DNA of 64,000 bases from Eutreptiella sp. 'Long Island Sound 2002' (Eukaryota; Euglenozoa; Euglenophyceae; Eutreptiales; Eutreptiaceae): positions 40,103,232 to 40,167,231 of the forward strand of contig OZ038391.1 of NCBI GenBank assembly GCA_964036045.1. The letters run 5' to 3'. The translations under genes were made by a program, and so were the position numbers. Within the stretch, counting starts at the first letter, position 1. Each line of letters begins with the position of its first letter. The notes under the pieces were generated by a model. The model saw only the letters and a program-made list of their open reading frames with translations. It was not told the origin of the DNA and did no database searches. Below, in pieces: positions 42,429 to 53,644 of this stretch.

Positions 42429-43976
42429 TCAGTCCCTAGCTTTAGTCTCGGAGGCAAGCGTCTCAGCAAGCCTCAGCAACTCACCAAGGTTGTTCTGGGA
42501 CAAGTAGTCAACCAGAACTGTGTTTAGACGTCCCCCAGGTAGAACAAACGCAGAGAAGGGCTCCCAAGTGGCCTCTTCGACTCCAAACCCTTCCCAGAGG
42601 GTGAGGAAGCGCCAACCCGGGCGGTAGCGGTGGCGTAGGACATACTTCAGCAGGTAAAAGCCCTCCTTAGCCATCTCCTCAGCGTTCATGTCGGGGAGTC
42701 CCCTTCAACTTCCATAGGGCTGGCAGCCCCTTGTAAGTCTAGGGCGGCGATCTCCTCGTCGTTAAGCTACCACTCTTCCCCACAGAGGTCTTCAGGGTCA
42801 TAGTAGCGCTTCAGATGTTGAGCAGCGCACACCAGGGTCCCCCCCAGACGGGGAGAACACCGCACGGTGATACGGTGTCCATCCACTGATAGAATCTTGT
42901 AGGGCCCGAAGTATGGGTCGTCGCTGGTAGAGCGTGGCCAGGCGGGTAGTCGGCTGTGGTGCACCAGCAGCCAGTCCCCCTCTTGGTAGGTGGCCGGTAC
43001 TCGGTGCTTGTTCTTCTTGTTCCACTGTCGCTCCCTCACTCTCTGGAGCATAGCCTTGGCCTTGTCCACCTTCGCTTGTTGCTCTTGGACCCATTCAGCC
43101 ACAGAAGAATGGGTGTCCTCTAGATAGGGGGCATGTAGGAACCATGCCGGGCGCCCTAGGAATAGCTCATGGGGCGAGTAGCCAGTAGCTGAACCCTCTT
43201 GGGAGTTCGTCATCCAGGATATGACGGGGAGTAGTCTCACCTAGTCTCTGGTGCGTTCAGTTTTGCACCATATCCTTGCATTCTCCTTGAGGACACGGAT
43301 CTGTCGCTCACATAGGGGGTTGCTCGTTTGCGAGTAGGGGATCCCCGTAGACACCTGGACATTGAGGGATCTCAGGACCCTCTTGTACCAGCCGGTATCT
43401 GAGCGTACTCGTACGTCCTCATCGGAGTTGATCTCTTTGGGCGCCCCATAGACACAAAACTACTCCTCCAGGAGTATCTTGATAGTCTCCTCCCCGGTAA
43501 TGTGCTTGGTACATGGGAACACCCTGGTAAACCTGGTCAACCCACAGGTTACCACGAGGGCAAAGTCATAGCCCCCGAACTTCGGCATCTCCGTGTAGTC
43601 CACATATACAACACTGTTAGCACAGTGAGGGATGGGCAGGGTCAAGTAGAGACCTCTGTCCCTGATATCCCCTGGTTTGCAGGACCTGCACGGGCACTTG
43701 TCCACGATACGCTGGAGGGTTTTCCGCAGTTGGTCGTCAGTCCACGTAGTGTGGAACCACTGCTTGAATAGCCTCAGGGTACGGTCAGCACCCACATGAC
43801 CGCTGGACTCATGGGTCCACCTCAGCAGCGCTGGGACTCTGTCACTAGGTACCACGATGCGGTCCTCGTGCTAGAGGTAGCTCGTATCCCTCTTCCACTG
43901 GTCTTGGATGACCAGGAGGGGTTCAAGGCGTTTCTCCAGCCGCTTATAGATATCCCCAAACTTTTTCAGGTACTCC
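42429..43976 (-). pseudogene. Element C pol: integrase and chromodomain, decayed
   Basis: Pieces of the integrase are readable: zinc finger and core start at 43460-43855 (continuous across the junction that is frameshifted in A and B), further core and C-terminal pieces at 42767-43240, and the chromodomain at 42429-42689. Stops include TAG at 43869-43871 (Trp to stop in the segment before VPSDRVPALL) and others around 43240 and 43458. The copy ends at 43976 where D inserted; ACTCC (43972-43976) is D's expected target duplication. Confidence 0.88.
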
Positions 43977-44764
43977 AGTAAGAAAAAGTGCTTTTCCAAT
44001 GCTTTGGGGTATGCTCTAGTTGTATTAGAGTTGCTCCAAGCACACAGGCATTTCTCTCTTAGTATTGGCCCAACCAAAAGTGGTGATAACACATTTTGAC
44101 CTATGGAACCAAACACTAAATCAGGATATGGAGTGGACCCCTTAATCCCCTATCAATGTGAGGCAATACATCTTTTCCGGAGTCGACTGAGAACTGACAT
44201 ATCCAGGGCAGAGCCTATGAATTTATCTATGTTTTCTCATGAATTCTTAGCTGTCCTAGTGGTATGCTCCCTAGGGGGCTGGGCACATCTTTTTTGAGAG
44301 GTCCTGGGTTCAATTCCCGGTCAGCCTAGCTAAGTAGGAAGATCCCATGTGATATGGCAGTGACCTCATCGCCACATGCCCTGCCACCTCAGCACATATG
44401 GGACCCAACACAAAGAGTGCACATCTCCTGAGATGGCACTATGGAGATTGAGTGACCATGGGGCAGTTTTCCAACTCTTTTTCCAAAGCATTTCAGCTAT
44501 CTTTGTGAATATGCAATCCGATTTGCCCTGAGTTGCAGTTTCTGTGAATATTCTAACATCCTTCACTGTTTACACTGCAGCCCTTCATGCTTTGATCCTG
44601 ATTCTCTTCTATTTGCTTATCTCTGGCTTGGGCTATCCTGGTTTGATTGTATTTCAGCAACTAAAACATTTTCCTCTTCAAAAACAAGCAGCAGGAAACC
44701 CTACACCAGCAGCAAGCAGCAGGAGAGGCACAAACACAGTGTTGAATTCACTATAAAACTTTCT
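43977..44764 (+). repeat. 5' LTR of element D
   Basis: 788 bp beginning AGTAAGAAAAAGTGC and ending ACTTTCT. tRNA-like segment 44246-44334. It is followed at once by TGGTAGCAAGAGGCAG (44764-44779), the primer site. Confidence 0.93.
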
Positions 44765-44834
44765 GGTAGCAAGAGGCAGACTGTCTCTGCGTACCGGCAG
44801 CAACCCCGTGCCGTACATCCAGTGCGCTGAGATC

Positions 44835-44850
44835 AGTCATATATAAGCAG
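44835..44850 (+). promoter_or_regulatory. TATA-like element upstream of gag (D)
   Basis: CATATATAAGC lies about 25 bp before the gag ATG (44865). The motif is kept in A, B and E at the same distance, although the region lies downstream of the LTR and primer site. It could be an internal promoter or simply a conserved leader. Confidence 0.35.
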
Positions 44851-44864
44851 AAGGGCGGACAAAG

Positions 44865-47360
44865 ATGGACACAAAGAAGGAGGACACCGACGTGAAGACA
44901 GCGCCTGAGGCACCAGCAATGCCAGCACCTGGTGAACCTGGACCTGGACCTAGCGCTGTACCTTCAGAGCCCTTACCTGGGCCAGTGGACGTGGCTGAGA
45001 ATTCGTTGGAAGGACTCCAGTCGGGCTTCCGGGGCATATCAGTTGAGGAGGTGGACACTAAACCTGTGAAGAGAAAGAAGGAGAGAGAGAAGGATGCTGG
45101 GGACGAAGCAGACGGAGGAGCAGACCAAGGGCAAGACCCGACGAATACTCCTACCTTCGAGGGCGCACCAAGCGCTTCTGGCCTCCACGCATCACCCTCT
45201 CCTATAACCACCACACTCCCAATTCTAAACCCAGCCGCTGCAACATCCACTCCCATAACCAACCCACCTATGGCTGAGGGCACAGGCTTTACTGGTATGC
45301 CTACCTACCCTGCCTATGGTATGGGCGCACCTACCACTGCGTTCCCTGAGGCAACTACTGCCAGTGAGCCGGTGACCTCCAGTTCTGCGCCGCGATGGTA
45401 TGCGGCTGACTATCACCATCCTCTACCCGCTACGGGAACCTATGTGGATGTTCCTGGGTATGCAACCTTGAGTGGGTTGAGGAGAGGACCTGAGTCTCTT
45501 GGAGGAAGAAGTAGAGGATCAGGGAGATCCTCCAACAGGTCCTTGCCACGGTCGGAGATCAACGAGGTGCTCTGAGGAGCCACCTCTAAAATTAATGGCG
45601 ACTTCACTCAAGAGATTCGAGAGAAACTGGAGCCCCTGATGATACCGCCCCATGCGTCACCTACGACGGTGGGAGTGTCACCCCATCGAGTACAGGCCAA
45701 TCCCCTGGTGGCAGGGCTGACAAACACCCTGGGGAGCCTGAGGAGCCGACCATTGCCGACCCCTGCAGCGATACCGAGAAGCCCTTTCGTACCGAGAACG
45801 GCCCAGCCGCCCTACAGCCACGTGACGAATTCTACGAGAGCCGAGCTGGACCGGCTGGGGCTGACAGCCTTGAGGGCAATGGTTGACGTGGAGCCTTATG
45901 GCTCTAGTGATCTAGGCGGAGACCCCTCCAATGATGAGCCGCCATCGATGACTTCTGCTTTGCCCTCGGAGGTCGAGGACCTGGAGGACCCCGAGAACCC
46001 AAGTGGGAAGAAGAAGAAGTAGAAGAGGAAGACCCGACGCCCTGAGGGACGCATGTCTCAGGAGGCTAAAGCTATTGCCACCTCCAAGATCGTGGTGAAC
46101 CTGCCTGAGTTCACAGGCAAGGACCTCAGCGAGTTCGCTGAGAATTTTGGCCGGTTTCTCCGATTGACCGGCCAAACCCACGCTAGTGGACGGGTCAAGT
46201 GCGATCTGCTCCTGCAGTGCTGCAAGACCAAGTACCTGGAGAAGCAGGTCAGACAGATCGTGACTAATTCCGCCACCTTTGCCGATGTGTTGGTTGCCTT
46301 GGAGAGGCAGTACCCGACCTACAAAACCGACCTCTCCATCAGGGCCGAGATCCAGAACCTGGCCGTGCTCCCCAACAACCCCAAACCTGGCAGGGTCTCT
46401 GAGCTGTTGGCTGACCTGGACCACTGGGCTGGACGATTGACGCCCGGTTCCTACAGCAGCGACGACCTGCTTTTCTGGTTGGTGGCTAAGCTCCCTCGAG
46501 AGCTGTGGGACGAGTGCCGTTCAACGGCAGAGCGCAAGGCTAGATCCCTCCGCTACGAGGACCTATGTGTGCTACTATTGGAGCTGGCGCTGGAGAAAGA
46601 AAGCGACCAGCACCTGAACAACTACCATCCTAGAGGGAGAGGCTCTAGAAGCCATGGCAAAGGGTACCAAGGATCCAGACCTGGGCAGGGGACTACCCCC
46701 AAACACGCCAACGCCCGTATCATGGAAAAAATTAGGGAGCTCTTCTGGTGTGATGCCAGAGACGATCAGGGCCAACTGCAGCACGCCCCTGACTGCGAGC
46801 AGCGAGACTGCTTCGTAGTCCAGGGAAAGCAGCGGGAGAAGAACACCGGCGCCAAGGCGAAGCTGCCGGAACATTACAGGTGCACCATCACGTGTGCCTC
46901 TTGTGGGAAGAGGAAGCACTACGAGGATGAGTGCTACCATAAGCAGCGCCTATCGGCGAAGCTTAAGGGTGAAGATCCTGGCAAAGGCTCTGGCAAAGGT
47001 GGAGGCTAAGGCAAAGGCAACGACTCCGGCAAGGGCAAGTCGAAAGGACGTGAACAAGGGCAAGACAAGAGTCAAGGTGGACGAGGAGGAGGCGCTAACC
47101 GCCAGCCAGACAAAGACAACAAGAACACCGACAAGAACGGAGGCAACCCCAACCCTAATCAAGGGGGGAACTCCGAGCCCTCTGGAGGGCAGTCTGGTCC
47201 TACCACACGCTCGCAGACGCAGGCTCAGAAAGAACAAGGGGCCAAGCGGGAGCACGAAGGTGGTGATGACGGCAACGCTAAGAAGAGAAGCGGTTTCATG
47301 AGGATGGCCCGCAAGCTGAGGAACAAGGGGTTCGCGGTGACCTGTCCCGCGGAGTTCTGA
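44865..47360 (+). pseudogene. Element D gag, three in-frame stops
   Basis: A single frame runs from MDTKKEDTDVKTAPEAPAMP to CPAEF-TGA (47358-47360). Stops: TGA 45573-45575 where other copies have CGA, TAG 46020-46022 in the lysine run (shared with A), and TAA 47007-47009 in the Gly-rich tail. The zinc knuckle reads CASCGKRKHYEDEC and is intact. The capsid-like domain (VVNLPEFTGKDLSEF..) is complete in 46053-46620. Confidence 0.92.
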
Positions 47361-49060
47361 CGGGGACGCTCCGGTGGCACCCAAGACCTGGTGTTTTGGG
47401 TACGTATTCGACTAGGGGGACGTGAATACCTGGGGGTATTGGATACTGGCGCGGCCATATCTATAGTGGCCAAGAAAATTTTACCTTGTGGGAGCCTGAA
47501 GAACACCATGACCACCGCGGCTATACGAATGGGTGATGGACATGTGGTGCACAGCTGCGGGGACTGTGAAGTGGAGGTACCTATGGGCTCCCGGACTATC
47601 GCCCATCGGTTCTCTGTGATGGACACTGAGGCCTTCGACTTTGTATTGGGGACTGACTTCTTCGTACAGCACTCCCAGATACAATCCCTGACGCTGCAAG
47701 CGCCCTACCTCCTCTACGTGGACCACGGTAGTGGCAGAGAGTCTGTGCCACTGGAGCAGTCGTAACATACCTGGAGTTACCTGAGGCCATCGAGGGAGGA
47801 GCCCTCGAACATGATGGCGGCCTCCAAAACTGAGGACTATCAACTATTGGGGGAAGTCCTAGACCAAGGTCTGAAGGAGTTGGGTTACTCTAGAGAAGAC
47901 CTGAGTGTGGAGTTGTTCGCCAGCGACAAGCAGCATGTACTGGACCTTTACTGCAGCAAGGGGAAGAACTGCAGCTACAAATTTTACCGCCCCTCTTTCG
48001 GGATGGCCTACGGGAACCCCAGGTTCAGTGAACTGGGGAAGGTCCTGACCAAGGTGGCCTTGGAGCGTTCCCGTATGGTCCTGTGTTCCCCCGATTGGGG
48101 AGCCCAGGGGGGCAACGAGTACTGGCAAAACCTCCTGGACAGGCTGACTATCAGCTCTGTTCGGTTACCTGATGAGGCCATCTACGTGCCTCTTCGGGGT
48201 AAGACGCCTATTGGGAAACCCGGATGGGGGAGTATGCTCAGCGTGGTGGATGGAGGTCTTACCTCCGTCCCCTGGGAGGATCTGGACCCGACTCTGGTCC
48301 AGGCTATACAACGAGAAAGCGATGGACTCGCCTTGGGTGACTTGAAGGATCGACTACGACCTCAAGATGCTATTGAGCCTATACCCGGAGGAGATGAGTA
48401 CGTCGTGACTGACACCAACGCCCCCAACTCTCCCTGTCATGTACCTGTTCCTGATGGAGTCTCTGAGTGTGGACTATCCGAGCTACCTAGCTCTATCCAC
48501 TCAGATGACGAAACTGAGCACGACGCCTTCTTCGTGCAGACCTGTGTGCAGGAAGTGGAGAACGCCGAGTACGTCGCCCCACTGAAACCCCTACTATCCA
48601 TGAGGGTGGAAGACCCCGTCGACGAAGAGCTGGACCCTCGATCCAGGTTAAGGGAGTATGTGGACTCCAAGAGGAAGTTGGCCGCGAAAAAGCTATGCTA
48701 CGCTAAGCCTACCCGCAGCTCATGGCCACTGAAGCAAGGACGTACGGGAGATCTATCCCAATTGAAGGAGGACCTCGAACAGAAGATCATCACCTGGCAA
48801 AGGGAGGTAGATCTTAAGCTCATGAAGAGCGTGTGGGGCGCCCATGTGAGGACCCCAGAGGAGGACAACCTCTCGGAGGAATGTGTATGTGAACCCCCTC
48901 GAGCGTGCCTATGTTGCCATCGTCCATCAGAGATGGTTGAACAAGACCTCCTATATGCCTACCAAGGGTTGAAGGACACTACCAAGGGCGAAGACTCGGC
49001 GGAGGATCACCTCCCGACGTCTATTACTCAGGGGGCGAGCAACTTACACTCTGACGAGGA
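47361..49060 (+). pseudogene. Element D pol, protease and linker
   Basis: It continues in the gag frame after UGA-CGG. The protease has GVLDTGAAISIVAKK. TAA at 47763-47765 replaces the Glu codon in EQSEHT. The frame is then open through the linker (CVCEPPRACLCCHRP) to 49060, where L2 inserted. The last 133 bp (48928-49060) are duplicated at 50308-50440. Confidence 0.9.
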
Positions 49061-50307
49061 GGTAGGTAGGTAGGTAGGTAGGTAGGTAGGTAGGTGCACT
49101 CGGTCGTGGAGAGGCGCCCCTTGGTTCCCCCTGGCGTCGCCCCTGTGACGAACAGGAAGAGGCTCCGCGCGTGAAGAGGGGAGGCGGCTTACATCCCGCT
49201 AGACCTGACTGTTGGCCCCCAACAAAGCGGCCCCGGGCAACACCGGGAGGGCTGATCGCCGCCGGCGTGACATGCTTGTCTCGCCGGGAGGATGTGCCCC
49301 CGTGCTTGCGCACGTCCCCTCCTTTGGGCGGAACCCTAGAGGTTCACCGGACTTCCTGGCGTATCCCGTTCCCAAGGTATGCATGCATGTTCTTGGTACT
49401 TGGGTTCCGAGGCGCTTGGGTGTCGCACGCTCCGCCTCGAGTCCCAAAGCAGCGCTGGCCTTAGGATGCAGCCTTACCCCCGGTCTCCGGATCTCGTTTG
49501 GCCGGGTCACCTGCATGGCTCGGGCTGCCTCAGTGCCCGGGCTGTGGGCACTGGGTTTCCTACTGTTGGCTTGCGTTTGTGGTTGGGTCCGGGTTGCGGT
49601 TGGGTGTGGGTTTTGTTAACCCCTGCCAGTCGTGGCTGGGGTCTTGGGTTGGTGTGTTTGGGCTCGGTTTCTGGTGTTGTCCCTCTTTTGCCGGCTGTTT
49701 GTGGTGTTCGTGGTTGGGCTTTGGTGTCAGCCCGCTTTTGGGACGTGTTTGGTTTCGTGCGCGTTTCGCTTGCCCCCCGCCGTTTCCGGTTCCGGTGTGC
49801 GGTTTGGGCGTGCGTGCTGGGCCCGGGTCTCGGCTGTGCCCCGCCCTTCTTGGCTGGGTTGTCAGGGTGTGTTTTTTGCGCTTTTTTTTTTCCAGTTGCT
49901 GGGTGTCCCTGTCCCGGGCCTTGTGGTCTCTCCCTACATCCCCTTTCTTTCGGGCTGGGCTGCTGGCTTTTTTTTTTTTCGTGGTGTGTGTCTGCTTGTT
50001 TCCGGTTCCCCTTTTCCCGCCGGGCCGCTGTTCTTGGCTTGGTGTTGCCGGTTTTGGCTGGGTGGTCCCCCTGTGCCTCTTTGGGGGTCCTGTCTTCGGT
50101 GCCCTCTGTCCGGGGGGTTTGGCCGCCTTTTGTGTTGTTGGCGGGCGGTTTTGTGGCTGTGGGCTGTTTTTTTTTCTTTTTTTTACGGGGGGGGGGGCTT
50201 GGCTGTTCCTCCCTTTGCCTTCCCTCGGCTGGCGCTCGCTCTGTGGCTGGTGTGTGGTGTGGTTGGTCCCTCGCCACTCCTGGCGGAGGTTCCTGTGTGC
50301 TACTCCC
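49061..50307 (-). mobile_element. L2: GC-rich retroposon with (TACC)n tail and a 133-bp target duplication
   Basis: A 1247-bp insert in D's pol. Target 48928-49060 reappears at 50308-50440 with few mismatches. The left end is (GGTA)8, i.e. a (TACC)n 3' tail on the minus strand. It is homologous to L1 and longer at its 5' end by about 80 bp. The minus-strand composition is purine-rich with A-runs and Arg/Pro-rich chance frames. A GNRA-loop hairpin is at 49301-49314. No reverse transcriptase is present, so it would need a partner; a SINE-like or 5'-truncated LINE identity fits. A plus-strand frame reading through its 5' end into RT is a chance fusion. Confidence 0.75.
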
Positions 50308-52013
50308 CAGAGATGGTTGAACAAGACCTCCTATATGCCTACCAAGGGTTGAAGGACACTACCAAGGGCGAAGAGTCGGCGGAGGATCACCTCCCGACGT
50401 CTATTACTCAGGGGGCAAGCAACTTACACTCTGACGAGGACATGGAGGACAAGATCAAGCTATTGGACCCGGGGGTGCAGAAGCTTATAAGGACCTATCT
50501 GGAGGTGTTCGGAGATCTACCCCCTCCAGCTTCATGTGACAAGCTGGTACAGATGGACCTCAAGCTGAAACCCGAGTTCGTGGGTCACAAGATCCGGAGG
50601 AGACCCTATCCAGCTCCTAAAGAGCAGGCCGACGAGATTGAGCGACAGATACAAGAATGTATCGACGCTGGCCTAGTCCTGGAGTACAAGGACGGGGACT
50701 ACCCCCTCCACTGCAGCCCCTGTTTCCTGGTGGCTAAACCTGGGTCTACAGCCAAACGGCTGGTAGTGGACTATGGAGAGCTGAACAAGAAAACGTTGAA
50801 CCACTCAGGGTCCATTCCCAATATGGAGTCTACCCTGGAGAAGATAGCCTCCTGTCGCTACAAGACCAAGATGGACAAGAGGAGCGGATTCTGGCAAGTG
50901 GACCTGACGCCCAACGCTCAGGGGCTACTGGCCTTCATCACCCCTCAGGGGAGGGTGTTCAAGTGGAAGGTCATGCCATTTAGCGTGGCCAACGCACCCG
51001 CTCTATTCCAAGAGCTGATGAACAAGATCTTGTCCATCCTACGAAGGAGACCTAAGGCACAGGAGCTTATATCCCGTGGGGCCCAGATGGAAGCTCACAT
51101 CGATGATGTATGCCTTGGGACCAATACCCAGGAGGACCACCTAATCCTCTTGGGTGAGTTGTTTGCGGTCTGCCAGGAGAACCACACACGAGTCAAGCTG
51201 GAGAAGTGTGAGTTCATGCAGGAGACCATGCAGTACCTGGGGTTTGACGTTGGCTATGGGTGGTGGACCCCAGCGGACTCTAAGGCCAGACCCCTGATGG
51301 ATGCTAAGGTACGACACGAAGATCCCAAGAAAGGACTTCATGATGTACGCAGTTTCAATGGAGCGTGCAACTTCTATCGCGGCCATATCAAAAACTTCAC
51401 CTACACCAGCGCCATTCTGACGGACTTGATCAAGAAGAGTACTACTTGGCGCTGGGGCCCACAAGAGCAACAAGCGTTTGACGAGCTCAAAGACAGGGTG
51501 GCCAACGCTAAGTGCTTGGGCGTGCCTAGGGCACAAGGGGAGGATATCCTGGTGACCTACGCCAGCAATGTGGGCGGTGGTGGAACGTTGTTCCAATGGC
51601 AAGCACTAGAGAAGGAGGAGTTCGACTCGGCCATTTCCCAATGGGGGACGGAAGGTCTCAACCGAGATGGAACCCTCAAGCACAGCTACCCTGACGACAA
51701 GTGGGTCCTAGTACCTCTGGGCCACTGGAACTGGAAATGGAACCAGGCCAGGGGGAACTACTCCACTTATGAGCAGGAATTGCTCGCGGGTATGCTAGTG
51801 CTATCCTCACAAGCACGACTGTTGGGGAGTAACCCTGTGTTCTGGCTGTGCGGCCAAGAACCGGTCCGCAGTTTCCAAAAGGGCCCCCCACCTGAGAAGG
51901 CCAAGCTACGGCGCTGGTGGACCTACCTCAGTCAACTACGACTGACGGTACACCACATCCAGGGAGTGAAGAACGAGTGTGCAAACTACATCAGCCGCAA
52001 CAACTTCGGCACC
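50308..52013 (+). pseudogene. Element D pol: reverse transcriptase and RNase H
   Basis: After the repeated 133-bp target, RT reads through CSPCFLVAKPGSTAKRLVVD, GFWQVDLTPN and HIDDVCLGTN. RNase H follows, but its first catalytic Asp is Tyr (ILVTYASN, 51550s) and a second is Gly (WLCGQEP, about 51850), so it is catalytically dead. A one-base loss near 52010 (NNFGT-stop in place of NNFDALIGAR) ends the frame. Confidence 0.92.
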
Positions 52014-53365
52014 TGATTGGTGCCCGGTCTGAAGCGCTGGCTAAGGAGGCATTCAGCCGTATGGACGTCCGCTTGGACCTCAACATGACGATTATAGGCC
52101 CCCCTGATGGACTTCAACGATCGGAGTACCTGAAGGAGTTTGGGGATATCTACAAGCGCCTGGAGAAACGCCTTGAACCCCTCCTGGTCAACCAAGACCA
52201 GTGGAAGAGGGACAAGAGCTACCTCTGGCACGAGGACCGCATCGTGGTGCCTAGTGACAGAGTCCCAGCGCTGCTGAAGTGGACCCATGAGTCCAGCGGT
52301 CATGTGGGTGCTGACCGTACCCTGAGGTTATTCAAGCAGTGGTTCCACACTACGTGGACTGACGAGCAACTGCGGAAAACCCTCCAGCCCATTGTGGACA
52401 AGTGCCCGTGCAGGTCCTGCAAACCAGGGGATATCAGGGACAGAGGTCTCTACTTGACCCTGCCCATCCCTCACTGTGCTAACAGTGTTCTATACGTGGA
52501 CTACACGGAGATGCCGAAGTTCGGGGGCTATGACTTTGCCCTCGTGGTAACCTGTGGGTTGACCAGGTTTACCAGGGTGTTCCCAGGTACCAAGCACATT
52601 ACCGGGGAGGAGACCATCAAGATACTCCTAGCGGAGTGGTTCTGTGTCTATAGGGCGCCCAAAGAGATCAACTCCGATGAGGACGTGCGAGTACGCTCAG
52701 ATACCGGCTGGTAAAAGAGGGTCCTGAGATCCCTCAATGTCCAGGTGTCTACGGGGATTCCCTACTCGCACACGAGCAACCCCCTATTTCAGCGACAGAT
52801 CCGTGTCCTCAAGGAGAATGTAAGGATATGGTGCAAAAATGAATGCACCAGAGACTGGGTGAGACTACTCCCCGTGATATCCTTGATGATGAACTCCCAA
52901 GAGAGTTCAGCTACTGGCTACTCGCCCCATGAGCTATTCCTAGGGCGCCCGGCATGGTTCCTACATGCCCCCTATCCGGAGGACACCCATTCTTCTGTGG
53001 CTGAATGGGTCCAAGAGCAACAAGCGAAGGTGGACAAGGCCAAGGCTATGCTCCAGAGAGTGAGGGAGCTTCAGTGGAACAAGAAGAACAAGCACCGAGT
53101 ACCGGCCACCTACCAAGAGGGGGACTGGGTGCTGGTTGAGCACAGTCGACTACCCGCCTGGCCACGCTCTACCAGCGATGACCCATACTTCGGGCCGTAC
53201 AAGATTCTATCAGTGGATGGACACAGTATCACCGTGCGGTGTTCTCCCCGTCTAGGGGGGACCCTGGTGTGCGCTGCTCAACACCTGAAGCGCTACTATG
53301 ATCCTGAAGACCTCTGTGGGGAGGAGTGGGAGCTGAACGACGAGGAAATCGCCGCCCTAGACCTA
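52014..53365 (+). pseudogene. Element D integrase
   Basis: In the shifted frame: zinc finger (HESSGHVGADRTLRL..CPCRSC), core VDYTEMPKFGGYDFALVV, EINSDEDVRVRSDTGW then TAA (52712-52714, replacing Tyr), then NPLFQRQIRVLKENVRIW, where the catalytic Glu is Gln. The junction between finger and core is continuous (LYLTLPIPHCANSV), unlike A and B. The frame is cut at 53365 by P2. Confidence 0.9.
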
Positions 53366-53644
53366 CAGGGGGTGGTAATAGTTTGTAAGTGTAAAGGTTC
53401 GTTTTGTAGCAGTTCGTATGGGTGGTGTTCCGAATTGCTGCATGTAGAAACCGCCCGCTGTTACGAACCGCTGCAGCAACGAACTAAAACCGCAAAGATG
53501 TGTTCCGGGATTGGTCAAATTTGGGAAAGGAGAACAGAGGCTTTTGTATCGCGCTCTGTTGAGCTTCTGTGGTCATAATAGTAGTAATAATGATGATAGT
53601 AACAATAATGATCAATAACATTCATAATTTTTCTGTCTTCAGTC

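Larger units (their letters stand above)
27994..43976 (-). mobile_element. Element C: Ty3/gypsy chromovirus, minus strand, interrupted by B and D
   Basis: Visible parts are the 3' LTR (27994-28786), 3' non-coding region (28787-30085, then 41473-42428 after insertion B) and the pol C-terminal half (42429-43976). It is cut at 43976 by D's 5' LTR. Continuity across B is shown by the CGGTA duplication and by alignment with A, where CTCGGTACGTTC is uninterrupted. The gag, RT and 5' LTR of C should lie beyond D, off the window. Confidence 0.9.

Noticed and set aside
49061-49094. (GGTA)n as telomeric or centromeric repeat
   Set aside because: The arrays are short (four to eight units) and sit at one end of three insertions, as a retroposon tail would.
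49632-52016. 794-codon frame apparently starting in L2 and continuing into RT
   Set aside because: The first 225 codons are antisense L2 sequence. Only the part after 50308 is pol, so this is an accidental fusion at the insertion junction.
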